64,000 nucleotides of DNA from positions 62,001 through 126,000 of the forward strand of contig UPXV01000001.1 of NCBI GenBank assembly GCA_900538465.1. Direction: 5' to 3'. Made by a program: the position numbers and the translations under genes. The notes under the pieces are model-generated. The model was not told where the DNA came from, ran no database searches, and was given only the letters and a program-made list of their open reading frames with translations. Below are positions 7,491 through 16,388 of the stretch, one piece after another. Origin of the DNA: an uncultured Erysipelotrichaceae bacterium (GTDB lineage: Bacteria > Bacillota_I > Bacilli_A > Erysipelotrichales > Coprobacillaceae). How positions within the stretch are numbered: position 1 is the first letter of the stretch; each line of letters begins with the position of its first letter.

Positions 7491-10098
7491 AATGAATAAC
7501 ATGTGTCGCTTTTAAAATTTCAATAATGAGAATAGGAGACATACTTAAAGCCAAACCTAACAGATAATGTGTTATTGGTAAAGCAATTAAACCAAAAATC
7601 ATTGATAATGGTGGGATAAAAAGAACAGCACATATTAACGTGAATGAAAGCAATGCAGCTTTATTTAAAGTGGCATTGGTAAAAATACCAATTTTAAATA
7701 AAGACTTATGAGAACGCATATTATAAGCTTGAAAGATTTGTGCTGAAGAAAGAACCATAAAACACATTGTTCGACCAGCTTCTATGCTGTGAAGAGTTGT
7801 CTTTCCATAATAGAAGGCAAACAAAGATAGTCCACCAAATAACAAACCTTGAACAAGAATTCTTAAACCTAAACGATGAGCAAAGATGCTTTCATCTTTA
7901 GGACGAGGTGGCACATCCATAACATCATCCTCAACTTTTTCCATTCCTAATGCAATCGCAGGTAAACTATCTGTAACAAGATTAATCCACAACAGCTGCA
8001 TAGAAAGAAGGGGAGCTTGTTTGAAAATCAACATAGCCACAAAAACAACAAGCACTTCTCCGATATTGGTTCCAAGTAAGAAACCAACAGTTTTCTTAAT
8101 ATTTTGATAAATACCACGACCATCTTTAACAGCTTCTACAATCGTTGCAAAATTATCATCCATCAAAGTCAAATCTGCTGCTCCCTTAGCAACATCAGTC
8201 CCTGTAATACCCATAGCACAACCAATATCACTGGCTTTTAAGGCAGGTGCATCATTCACACCATCACCCGTCATAGAGACAATCGCATTTTTCCTTTGCC
8301 ATGCTTTAACAACACGAATCTTATCTTCAGGGGAAACTCTTGCATAGACAGAAATATGTTCGATTTGTTGATCTAGCTTTTCATCACTTAATAATGAAAG
8401 TTCACTTCCTGTCACGGCTTGATCACCATCTTGCATAATTCCTAACTCCTTGGCAATGGCACTAGCAGTAATGATATGATCTCCAGTAATCATAACAGGT
8501 TTGATGCCTGCTTTTAAACATGTTGCAACAGCAGCTTTGGCTTCTTCACGTGGTGGATCAATCATGCCTACCAAACCCATAAATGTTAATCCATTTTCTA
8601 AATTCTCACTGGTTGGCTCTTTTGGGAGAGAGTCAATGACTTTATATGCAACAGCAATGACACGTAAGGCATTTTGACTCAATTCTTCAGTCATGGAAAT
8701 AGCTTGATCCAATTGCCCATTATGACATCTTTTCAATAATTCATCACAAGCACCTTTTGTAATAACAATCTTTTTTTCTTGGTCTTGAATCACAACAGAC
8801 ATTAATTTTCGCTCAGAATCAAATGGTAATTCAAAAAGACGTGGATATTGTTCATTGAGTTGATTTATATCAATATGATTTTTAATAGCTGCTGCAATAA
8901 TACTTGTTTCTGTTGGATCACCAATATGAACTTCTTTTCCTTCAACATTTGTAACAGAACCATTAGAACATAAAGTTCCATACTTTAAAATGTGTAATGC
9001 TTCTTGTGAGTTATGATCACAAACATCTTCCAATTGTTGTGATTGATCAATAAAAATTTTGGTAAGAGTCATTTTGTTTTGTGTTAAAGTTCCAGTTTTA
9101 TCTGAACAAATAACACTTGTACTTCCTAAAGTTTCAACTGCTGGAAGTTTTTTAACAATCGCATTGCGTTTGGCCATTTTTTCAACACCAATTGATAAAA
9201 CAATTGTCACAATAACAGGGAGTCCTTCTGGAATGGCTGATACAGCTAAAGAAACAGAAGTCATGAAGATTTCAATTAATGAAATCCCATCAATAATTCC
9301 AATTACAAAAATAATGGCACAGACACCGATTGCTAAAAAACCTAACTTTTTTCCTAATTCAGCTAATTTTTCTTGAAGAGGAGTTTTGGTATCAATTTCA
9401 TTATTTAAAAGGCCAGCAATTTTTCCCATTTCTGTATGCATACCTGTTGCAACGACAATGGCTTGAGCTGTTCCATAAGTGATACTGCAACCAGAATAAA
9501 TCATATTAAGACGATCTCCCAAAGGAACATTGTCTTGAATCAATGCATTGGCATTTTTTTCAACTGGCACAGATTCTCCAGTCAAAGCTGATTCTTCAGA
9601 TTTTAAACTTGATGAAATTATAAGACGACAGTCTGCTGGAACATAGTCACCAGCTTCTAGTTGAATCAAATCACCAACAACCAAATCCTTTGCTTCAATG
9701 ATATATTCATGTCCATCTCTAATGACGCGGGCGTGAGGGGAAGAAAGTGACATCAAAGCGGCTAATGATTTCTCAGCTTTGTTTTCTTGGATAACTCCCA
9801 TAATGGCATTTAAAACGACAATCAATAAAATTAATAATGGTTCGAAAAAAGCAGAAAGATCTTTTTCTTCAATGGCTAAACCAAAAGAAATTGCTGCCGC
9901 TATTAATAAAATAATAATCATAGCATCTTTAAATTGATCAATAAACTTTTGAAAACTTGTTTTTTGTTTAGCTTCCTCCAATTTGTTTTCACCATTTTTT
10001 TCTAACCGTATTTTGGCTTCTTGGTTTGTTAAACCATTCGTTGTATTGGTTTGATATTCATTAACCAATTCATCTATTGTTTTTTGATAAATTTCCAT
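7489..10098 (-). CDS. Cation-transporting P-type ATPase (calcium type)
   Basis: 869 residues. ATG at 10098 is chosen because GGAGG lies about 8 nt upstream; an in-frame ATG at 10128 has none. The order is the P-type IIA/SERCA-like one: N-terminal cation-ATPase domain, actuator loop with TGES, M4 with PEGLP, phosphorylation site CSDKTGTLT, hinge TGDGVNDAPAL, then M5-M10 with NLVTDSLPAIALGME. PEGLP and the N..TD residues in M6 fit calcium binding, so Ca2+ export using ATP is likely. A TATAAT (10120-10125, minus strand) precedes it. It is monocistronic, with the tRNA-Arg island behind it. Confidence 0.9.
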   Translation of the reverse strand: MEIYQKTIDELVNEYQTNTTNGLTNQEAKIRLEKNGENKLEEAKQKTSFQKFIDQFKDAMIIILLIAAAISFGLAIEEKDLSAFFEPLLILLIVVLNAIMGVIQENKAEKSLAALMSLSSPHARVIRDGHEYIIEAKDLVVGDLIQLEAGDYVPADCRLIISSSLKSEESALTGESVPVEKNANALIQDNVPLGDRLNMIYSGCSITYGTAQAIVVATGMHTEMGKIAGLLNNEIDTKTPLQEKLAELGKKLGFLAIGVCAIIFVIGIIDGISLIEIFMTSVSLAVSAIPEGLPVIVTIVLSIGVEKMAKRNAIVKKLPAVETLGSTSVICSDKTGTLTQNKMTLTKIFIDQSQQLEDVCDHNSQEALHILKYGTLCSNGSVTNVEGKEVHIGDPTETSIIAAAIKNHIDINQLNEQYPRLFELPFDSERKLMSVVIQDQEKKIVITKGACDELLKRCHNGQLDQAISMTEELSQNALRVIAVAYKVIDSLPKEPTSENLENGLTFMGLVGMIDPPREEAKAAVATCLKAGIKPVMITGDHIITASAIAKELGIMQDGDQAVTGSELSLLSDEKLDQQIEHISVYARVSPEDKIRVVKAWQRKNAIVSMTGDGVNDAPALKASDIGCAMGITGTDVAKGAADLTLMDDNFATIVEAVKDGRGIYQNIKKTVGFLLGTNIGEVLVVFVAMLIFKQAPLLSMQLLWINLVTDSLPAIALGMEKVEDDVMDVPPRPKDESIFAHRLGLRILVQGLLFGGLSLFAFYYGKTTLHSIEAGRTMCFMVLSSAQIFQAYNMRSHKSLFKIGIFTNATLNKAALLSFTLICAVLFIPPLSMIFGLIALPITHYLLGLALSMSPILIIEILKATHVIH

Positions 10099-10272
10099 AA
10101 GTATATCCTCCATGTTTTTATTATACACTATTCTTATTTTTCATTCATTAAAATCCATTTTTATAATCAAAATCATATCTTTCTTTTGATAAAAAAATAT
10201 GCAAAAAAATAGTAAAAAAGTCTTGCATCGTTTTTTTGTTTATGCTATTATATATGAGCAGTCGAGAGAGAT

Positions 10273-10349
10273 GTCTACGTAGCTCAGCTGGATAGAGCAC
10301 ACGCCTTCTAAGCGTGCGGTCGGGGGTTCGAATCCCTCCGTGGACGCCA
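10273..10349 (+). tRNA. tRNA-Arg (anticodon TCT)
   Basis: 77 nt including an encoded CCA. The acceptor GTCTACG pairs with CGTGGAC with one wobble. The D arm is AGCTCAGCTGGATAGAGC. The anticodon stem CACGC/GCGTG encloses the loop CTTCTAA, so the anticodon is TCT and reads AGA/AGG. The T arm contains GGTTCGAATCC. The 3' half is repeated at 22264-22306, marking an integration site. Confidence 0.97.
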
Positions 10350-10354
10350 TCTAA
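10312..10354. repeat. Left attachment-site-like repeat (attL) in tRNA-Arg
   Basis: 43 bp running from the 3' strand of the anticodon stem through CCA and CTAA. It matches 22264-22306 at 40 of 43 positions, including 28 identical bases (10327-10354). This is the usual geometry for tyrosine-recombinase islands that enter tRNA genes. Confidence 0.8.
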
Positions 10355-10360
10355 AAAAAT

Positions 10361-10383
10361 AACACACTTCGGTGTGTTTTTTT
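10361..10383 (+). terminator. Terminator of tRNA-Arg
   Basis: AACACAC, a TTCG tetraloop and GTGTGTT followed by a T run. Confidence 0.9.
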
Positions 10384-11080
10384 GTATCTTTTTCATTTAA
10401 TACAGGTATGCTTTCTATAGATTTATATTTTATTAAATAAGATATGTATCTCTGACTTCATGCAATTTTATTATTTACTTCAAAAAGCAAGCTGAAGCCT
10501 TTCTCAACTTGCTTTTTATTCACATTTAATGGCGGTAAATCTTCTATACAAGTATAATTCAACACAATTGCTTTTTTCATATTAACGATATTATTTATAA
10601 TTAATATCAATCATTTCTATAATGTTATTTATACTACTAACATTCTCTAAAAATCCTTTAGCATTTAAAAACCTATTGAGTATTCTAATGTAGATACTAA
10701 CTTAATCGTAATGTGACCAGTTTATTATTGCTTTTTATTAAGATATAATTAAGCTCAGTCATTGTGTGTTATCTATATTTTGACACAACAATTAATTTAT
10801 ATGAAACTAAATTATTTAATTTTGAAACAATTAACGGATTTTCTTCATGAAGAAGATAAAAAATAATTTTCTACCTTCTTGAATAATACAAAAGGGGATA
10901 TACATTAAATTAGAATGATTTATTAAGTTGCTTAGTTTTTCTATTTGATTGAAATAATTGGGAGTGGTTTTACACTGTCTGGATTTTAATTAGGATGCAG
11001 GAATTTTTTTAAAACTTAAATTTGAAAAATAGCGTTTCCATCTAAGATGTGTTTTTTACTAAATTATACAGAAGTTATTA
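10384..11080. other. Left arm of the island, no supported gene
   Basis: About 700 bp of AT-rich DNA. It contains a terminator-like hairpin at 10482-10520 (AAAAGCAAG / CTTGCTTTTT). On the minus strand there are two short open stretches: about 36 codons without a start, then a 40-codon frame at 10458-10580. Around 10960-10990 the sequence GGTTTTACAC resembles transposon ends, but no partner was found. This may be the scar of lost mobility genes. Confidence 0.5.
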
Positions 11081-11114
11081 AAAAAGGACTGCTCGCAAAA
11101 ATGCAAAACAGTCC
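11081..11114 (-). terminator. Terminator of the FIVAR/CAP lipoprotein gene
   Basis: Read on the minus strand, the stem GGACTG / CAGTCC (11109-11114, 11086-11091) is followed by TTTTTT. It lies just beyond the stop codon at 11127. Confidence 0.8.
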
Positions 11115-11126
11115 AGTTTCTACAAA

Positions 11127-14100
11127 TTAGTCTGATAAAATCATATAAGATACCCAAGCACCTTCTCCAACTTTAACCATTGAAATACCAATTTTAGTAA
11201 ACCTAGAATCCATCATGTTCTGATAATGCAATGGACTATTATACCAAGCATTATATACCGATTCACCACTAGCCTGACCTCTGGCCGCATTCTCACCTTT
11301 TACAGTAGAACTAAAACCAACTTCATCTAATACAGTAGACCATTTTCTTCCATCAGGACGTTGATGTGCCCAAACTGTAAAGTCACCTTTTTGTTCATGT
11401 GCTTCTGTAGCACGAATTGTAGTAGCCTTACACAACGTAGGATCTAATGTTAATTCTCCTAAACCTTGTGCTTTACGTTCTGCATTTAATAATGCTAATA
11501 CTTCTCCTGGGGCTTGTTCATTTACATAAATATTTGTATCTTTTGGTTCAAGATTGGCCATGTCCTCAGCAAGCCAGTCATAAGCATTTTTAATTCCTAC
11601 ATATTCACCAATCTCAATTCTTTCTTCTAGCAATTGTGCATAATATGCTACAGTATTATAAGATGCTGAGCTCCAATCATCTGGATTTAATGCTTTGAAT
11701 TCTGTAAGTTTGGCCTGTGCTTTTACAATTAAACCTTGTACATCATACAAATTATCTTTGTAGTTTTGCATATGAACCTTAACAATATCAATTTGTTGTT
11801 GCAAATCTTCAATTGTTACCTCATCAATTGGATCATCAAGGAAGTCTTTCGCAACTGTTACACGTTCTTCCAATGTTTGTTTAAGGTCTGCTGGTCCTTG
11901 AATTGTTGTATCATTTAGCAATGCTTCTGCTTCTGCAACCACTTTTTCCAGTTCTTGATGCTTACCTGATATCGTTGGCAGATAGACTAAATTGTTTATT
12001 GCATCTTCTAATTTATGAATGAAATTTGTTACCTCATTAGATGTGATATTTTCATTTTCTAATGCTGAGATAGCCTCTTGTAAAACTGTTTCTAAACTTG
12101 CATAAGAATCAGAAGTATAATCATTCTTATTTACTGCTTTAGCTTCATTTATTTTTGTTACTAATGCAGAAGTATCTGTCATATCTTGTAGATTATTCAC
12201 TGCATTTTTCAATGTTTCTATCATTGTGTTCATCTGTTCAAAAGTAATAGAAGGATCATTTTTCAATGTTTCAGCCTTTTTAATTGCTTCATTCAAAGCA
12301 GTCACAGTGGAAGGTTTCTTTCCTGTTGTATCAACTGCTTTTGCCTGATTGATTTCTTGAACAAGTGAAGTAACATCAACACGTAAGTTACTCAATGCAT
12401 TTTTGATTGTATTTAATGCAGTAGATACTTCTTGAGGTGTTGCATTAAGATTTTTTGCAACTGTTTCGGCATTCGTAATTGCTTCATTTAAATTTTTTAA
12501 AGATTGTGTTGTATATGCCTTTGAAAGTTCTATTTTTGCATTGATAATCTCTTTATTTAACTCTGTGATATCTGCTTTTTTCACAAGTTTTGCTTTTGCT
12601 TGAGTTAAGGAATCCAGCGCATTATTAACTTCAGTTTCTGTTGCTTCACCTTTATCTCGTATTACTTTGGCATCATTAATCACAGAACCTAAACTAGCAG
12701 ATGCCCAAGAAATAGGGGTATAATCGGCTTCCTGCAATGCTTCTAGTTCATCAATCAAGTTTGATAATGCAGTTTTATCTCCTAATCTGACTAAGTTGAT
12801 AATGGCTGTGTTGATTTCTGTTACTTTATTATCAACTTCATTTTGTGTTGCATTGGCATTATTTATAACGTTTTCGGCATCAGTAACTGCTTGTTTTAAG
12901 GCGTTAAGAGAAGAAGTGGTATATCCATTTCCGTATTTATCTTTTGCTTCCTTAATTGCTTTATTCAGTTCAGTGATATTTGCTCTTTTTACAAGATTAG
13001 TTTTTGCAACATCAATTTCATTGATTACACTACTAATTTCTTCGGCAGTAGCACGATAATTATTTTTTACTATCTCTGCTTTTGCAATAGCATTTTTTAA
13101 TAGAGAATAGCTATTTGGTGTGTAATCAGTTTCTTTTATTGTTTTTGCTTCATTGATAGAATCATTCAATTTTGTTTTATCAGCTTCTTGGAATAAAATA
13201 AGTTGATCAATTGCTGATTGTAGTGAAGATATTTCAGTGTTGATTTCTGCTTGTGTATGTGTTGTTTTGATAAAATCTTCAGTATGAGCAATTGCATCAG
13301 TTAACACTTTAAAACTATCAAGAGTATAATTGATTTCTAGATAAGATTTAGCATTTTTCAATGTCTCATTCAACAATGATAAATCAACATTCAAAGCATT
13401 ATATGCAGATAATAACTCATCTTTTGCTTTATCAATTTCTTCTTGCGTTACTTTCTTTTTAATTACTGTTGCTTTTGCTATGTCTAGCTTTTTCTTCATT
13501 GTGTTATATGAAGAAGTAGACCAATCATCTCTATTTACTTTTTCAGCATCACTAATCGCTTGATTAATAGCATCCATATTAGGAGCTACATAGACAACAA
13601 GAGATGTCATTGCAGAGGATAGGGAAGATAACTGTGCATCCACCTCTTTTTGTGTTACATTGAGATTTTTTACTAATTCTTTTGCTTTCTCTAATTCCTG
13701 ATTGAATGTAATAAGTGAAGTATCTGTATAATTATCCTGATTGATGGCTTCTGCTTCAGTAATCTTTTGATTTATTGCAATCAAATTGGCACGCTCAACA
13801 AGTTTAGTTAAAGTAGATTCTAATGCATTTGTGCAAGCATCTACTTGTTCTTGTGTAGCATTGTCATTCTGATTGATGTTTACAGCTTGTTCATACGCAA
13901 TCTTGAATGGTGCATATGTTTTTGGTGTAAATTCCTCTTCCTTTACATCCTTTGCCTTGTTAATTGCTTCTTGTAGTTTTTCCTTGTGAATGACTAATTT
14001 TAGATTAGTAATTGCATCTTTAACTTCTTTGGTTGCGCTGGAAACTTCATCTTGAGTTGCATTTAAGTCATTATAAACAAGTTCTGCATTACTTACAGCT

Positions 14101-15497
14101 TGTTTTAAAACATTTAAAGTTATTTCTGTATAATCGCCATCATATTTAGATTTTGCATTCGTGATGGCTTTCTGTAAATCTTTTTTATCAGCTCTTTTTA
14201 CCAATTGATTTAATGCAATTGTAATTATTTTCGTCTGTTCATCAATTTCGTATTGTTTATGTTGAGTTTGAAGAAATGATTCTGTTTCACCAATAATGTC
14301 ATTTAATATTTTATATGATTTAGGAGTATATATATCTTCATCTATTAATTTTGCCTTGGTAAGTTCGATCATTAAATTTGAAGTATCAACATTTAGATTA
14401 TTAATAGCTTGTTGTAATTGATTTTTAGCACTATTAATTTGAGAGGCAGTTACCTTTTTTATACTTAATGTATTTTCTGCATAAGTAATAGAACTTTTCA
14501 ATACATTGTAAGAAGAAACTGAATATTCATTTTCTTTATATTCTTTTGCCTTCATTAATAATTTATTAAGTTCTGATGTATCAGGTGCAATATATTTTAC
14601 CAGTGCTTTTAATGTGTTATTTAAATTTGTATTAGCATCATTAACTGTTTTTTGAGAAGCATTTAAATTTTTCAATACATTTTTGGCATTGGTTAAAGAT
14701 TGATACATAGGTGCAAGAGATTCATCTGTATAATCAACATCTTTTATCTGATTAGCAGTTTTGATTGTTTCTTCCAATTGAGTGAAATCAGCTCTTAATA
14801 TTAATGATTCCATTTTTTGAATTAATAAATTTGTAGTGTTATCTACATTTTTTTGAGAAGCATTTTTATCATTTAATACTTTTTTAGCAGAAACAATTTC
14901 TTTGTTCAATATTGAAATTGAATTTGGTGTATATTTTTCTTCATTAATATTTTCTGCTTTTTTAAGTTGAGTTGCTAATTTACTAAAATCAGCAATAAAT
15001 ACTAATTGATTTTTAGCATTTTGTAATACTTTAAGTTCTTTGTTCACAGTACTTTGTGAAGCTGATGTTGTATTTAAAATCTTTTCAGCATGAGCAATTG
15101 TATTTTTTAATATCGATACACTTTTAGGAGTATATGCAGTTATATCCATGTTTTTATACTCAGCTATTAATGCACGTAATTGTGTAAAATTTGTCTTTAC
15201 AATTGCACCTGGTTTTGTTGGTGTTTGAGATGGAACAAAAGGCTTGTATGATATCTCACCTGTATAATGTATAACTTGTTCGTTGTTTTCTTCATCAGTT
15301 ACATCATCTTTTGAGAGATCAGTATCTTTGTCTTTATCTTCATCTTTTTTATTGTCCTCATCCTTTTTTTCAACGTTCTGATGTTTTTGGTAATCATCAT
15401 CTTTATCATCACCTCCAAATAGACCACAGCCAGTCATATTCATTGTTAATATGAGAGCTAAAATAGCTTTCAAACTTTTCTTACTTGCTTTATTCAT
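11127..15497 (-). CDS. Giant FIVAR-repeat lipoprotein with C-terminal CAP/SCP domain
   Basis: 1456 residues from ATG 15497 (GGAGGG upstream). A lipoprotein signal ends at MTGC, so a lipidated Cys anchors it to the outer face of the membrane. An Asp/Lys/Glu-rich tether of about 60 residues is followed by roughly 16 clear and 2 degenerate FIVAR-type three-helix repeats of about 65-70 residues (YT..S...L..AI..AE.......T..EV......L..A...L). The last ~130 residues form a CAP/SCP domain (LLNAERKAQGLGEL, AHQRPDGRKW, GENAARG, YNSPLHYQNMMD). The architecture suggests a long stalk carrying the CAP domain through the wall. FIVARs can bind polysaccharide or simply act as spacers, so the ligand is unknown. 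Confidence 0.85.
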   Translation of the reverse strand: MNKASKKSLKAILALILTMNMTGCGLFGGDDKDDDYQKHQNVEKKDEDNKKDEDKDKDTDLSKDDVTDEENNEQVIHYTGEISYKPFVPSQTPTKPGAIVKTNFTQLRALIAEYKNMDITAYTPKSVSILKNTIAHAEKILNTTSASQSTVNKELKVLQNAKNQLVFIADFSKLATQLKKAENINEEKYTPNSISILNKEIVSAKKVLNDKNASQKNVDNTTNLLIQKMESLILRADFTQLEETIKTANQIKDVDYTDESLAPMYQSLTNAKNVLKNLNASQKTVNDANTNLNNTLKALVKYIAPDTSELNKLLMKAKEYKENEYSVSSYNVLKSSITYAENTLSIKKVTASQINSAKNQLQQAINNLNVDTSNLMIELTKAKLIDEDIYTPKSYKILNDIIGETESFLQTQHKQYEIDEQTKIITIALNQLVKRADKKDLQKAITNAKSKYDGDYTEITLNVLKQAVSNAELVYNDLNATQDEVSSATKEVKDAITNLKLVIHKEKLQEAINKAKDVKEEEFTPKTYAPFKIAYEQAVNINQNDNATQEQVDACTNALESTLTKLVERANLIAINQKITEAEAINQDNYTDTSLITFNQELEKAKELVKNLNVTQKEVDAQLSSLSSAMTSLVVYVAPNMDAINQAISDAEKVNRDDWSTSSYNTMKKKLDIAKATVIKKKVTQEEIDKAKDELLSAYNALNVDLSLLNETLKNAKSYLEINYTLDSFKVLTDAIAHTEDFIKTTHTQAEINTEISSLQSAIDQLILFQEADKTKLNDSINEAKTIKETDYTPNSYSLLKNAIAKAEIVKNNYRATAEEISSVINEIDVAKTNLVKRANITELNKAIKEAKDKYGNGYTTSSLNALKQAVTDAENVINNANATQNEVDNKVTEINTAIINLVRLGDKTALSNLIDELEALQEADYTPISWASASLGSVINDAKVIRDKGEATETEVNNALDSLTQAKAKLVKKADITELNKEIINAKIELSKAYTTQSLKNLNEAITNAETVAKNLNATPQEVSTALNTIKNALSNLRVDVTSLVQEINQAKAVDTTGKKPSTVTALNEAIKKAETLKNDPSITFEQMNTMIETLKNAVNNLQDMTDTSALVTKINEAKAVNKNDYTSDSYASLETVLQEAISALENENITSNEVTNFIHKLEDAINNLVYLPTISGKHQELEKVVAEAEALLNDTTIQGPADLKQTLEERVTVAKDFLDDPIDEVTIEDLQQQIDIVKVHMQNYKDNLYDVQGLIVKAQAKLTEFKALNPDDWSSASYNTVAYYAQLLEERIEIGEYVGIKNAYDWLAEDMANLEPKDTNIYVNEQAPGEVLALLNAERKAQGLGELTLDPTLCKATTIRATEAHEQKGDFTVWAHQRPDGRKWSTVLDEVGFSSTVKGENAARGQASGESVYNAWYNSPLHYQNMMDSRFTKIGISMVKVGEGAWVSYMILSD

Positions 15498-15584
15498 ATT
15501 TTCCCTCCTTATTGTTATAAATATCATATAATGATATTTATATTATATATTCTACATCGTTTTAAACTGTTTCGCAATATGAAC

Positions 15585-15782
15585 TCATAAGAGATTTTTA
15601 GATAATTCTTGAATGTTCAAAAGATTTCTATCTAATTCTCTTTTTAAAATTCTTAGCGAACCAATATAAGTACTGATATTTTTATTTAAATCACATTGAT
15701 CAGTAATAATGTTTAAAAAATCAATGCAATCATAAACACTATCAGTGATTTCATTCACTAAGTTTTTATCTAATTCCTTCAT
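15585..15782 (-). CDS. Small protein of unknown function
   Basis: A 65-residue, helix-rich, charged cytoplasmic-looking protein (MKELDKNLVNEITDSVYDC at the start). AGGAGTTAATATT precedes ATG 15782, which supports translation. I recognise no family. It lies between the FIVAR/CAP lipoprotein and a membrane protein, on the same strand as the fused sigma factor, and could belong to that transcript. It has no signal peptide or membrane segment. Two Cys residues (19 and 30) are the only notable features. Confidence 0.5.
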   Translation of the reverse strand: MKELDKNLVNEITDSVYDCIDFLNIITDQCDLNKNISTYIGSLRILKRELDRNLLNIQELSKNLL

Positions 15783-15883
15783 AATATTAACTCCTTTATT
15801 TCCATTTCTTTTTCAACAAATCTAGAATATTTATAAATATATATTTTAAATAGGAATCAGAGGCTTTTTCTTCCTCGTATAAA

Positions 15884-16246
15884 TTATCTAGGATTTGTTT
15901 GAATGATATTTTCATATTTTTTCTTATCTGCTTTCGCATAGAAATAAAAAGCAATTACTGGAATAAAACTTCCTATATCTCCAAATGAAAAATGGCCCAT
16001 GACAGTTGCAAATATTTCTAACAATAAAAATACAATGAGTATATACTTAGCAATCGTTTCTCCTTTAGTCATTCTTTTTAAATGAATTCTATTTTGTTCT
16101 TCTATTGGTAATGCTTCAAATTTTTCTTTTTTAGCAATTAGCTTTTCTTGTCTTTCTTTGACAAACTTCCATACAAATGGTGCTAACATGGCTCCCATCA
16201 CAAAAATTTCATCACCAATTCTTGAATATTTTTTTCTGTAATACAT
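15884..16246 (-). CDS. Small membrane protein of unknown function
   Basis: 120 residues from ATG 16246, chosen because AAAGGAG lies upstream. Longer in-frame starts would run through the terminator of the preceding gene. A first hydrophobic stretch (about 12-27, VMGAMLAPFVWKFVKE) and a pair of helices (about 75-110, ILIVFLLLEIFATV and IGSFIPVIAFYFYAKADKK) flank a charged Lys/Glu segment (about 28-60). I recognise no family. Being directly downstream of the membrane-tethered sigma factor makes it a candidate partner of that protein, but nothing in its sequence shows an anti-sigma domain. Confidence 0.6.
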   Translation of the reverse strand: MYYRKKYSRIGDEIFVMGAMLAPFVWKFVKERQEKLIAKKEKFEALPIEEQNRIHLKRMTKGETIAKYILIVFLLLEIFATVMGHFSFGDIGSFIPVIAFYFYAKADKKKYENIIQTNPR

Positions 16247-16339
16247 ATAAAACACGCTCCTTTTCTTTATTGGATTTATTATCCTTACATTCATGAGACA
16301 GATAGAATTGAACATGGTTTTAAATTTTGCTGATTTATT

Positions 16340-16380
16340 TTGAAAACAAAAAAATAGTGCCTGTTTATAAACAAGCACTA
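16340..16380 (-). terminator. Terminator of the fused sigma factor gene
   Basis: On the minus strand a near-perfect 26-nt palindrome (16355-16380, TAGTGC arms around TGTTTATAAACA) is followed by TTTTTTTG. It separates the sigma gene from the small membrane protein. Confidence 0.85.
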
Positions 16381-16388
16381 CCTTTAAA

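Noticed and set aside
10148..10396. 82-codon minus-strand reading frame
   Set aside because: It runs straight through the complement of tRNA-Arg and its terminator; the apparent protein is antisense to the tRNA.
10458..10580. 40-codon minus-strand frame starting MKKAIVLNYTCIEDLPPL
   Set aside because: It has no Shine-Dalgarno and contains a terminator-like hairpin within its last third; too short to support as a gene.
10960..10990. Sequence resembling a transposon end (GGTTTTACACTGTC)
   Set aside because: No matching inverted end, target duplication or transposase fragment was found nearby.
12796..13059. Plus-strand frames within the FIVAR gene
   Set aside because: Shadow frames of a low-complexity repeat gene, with no RBS and hydrophobic translations typical of antisense reading.
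16247..16378. 44-residue N-terminal extension of the small membrane protein gene
   Set aside because: The extension passes through the sigma-gene terminator and has no RBS; ATG 16246 has one.
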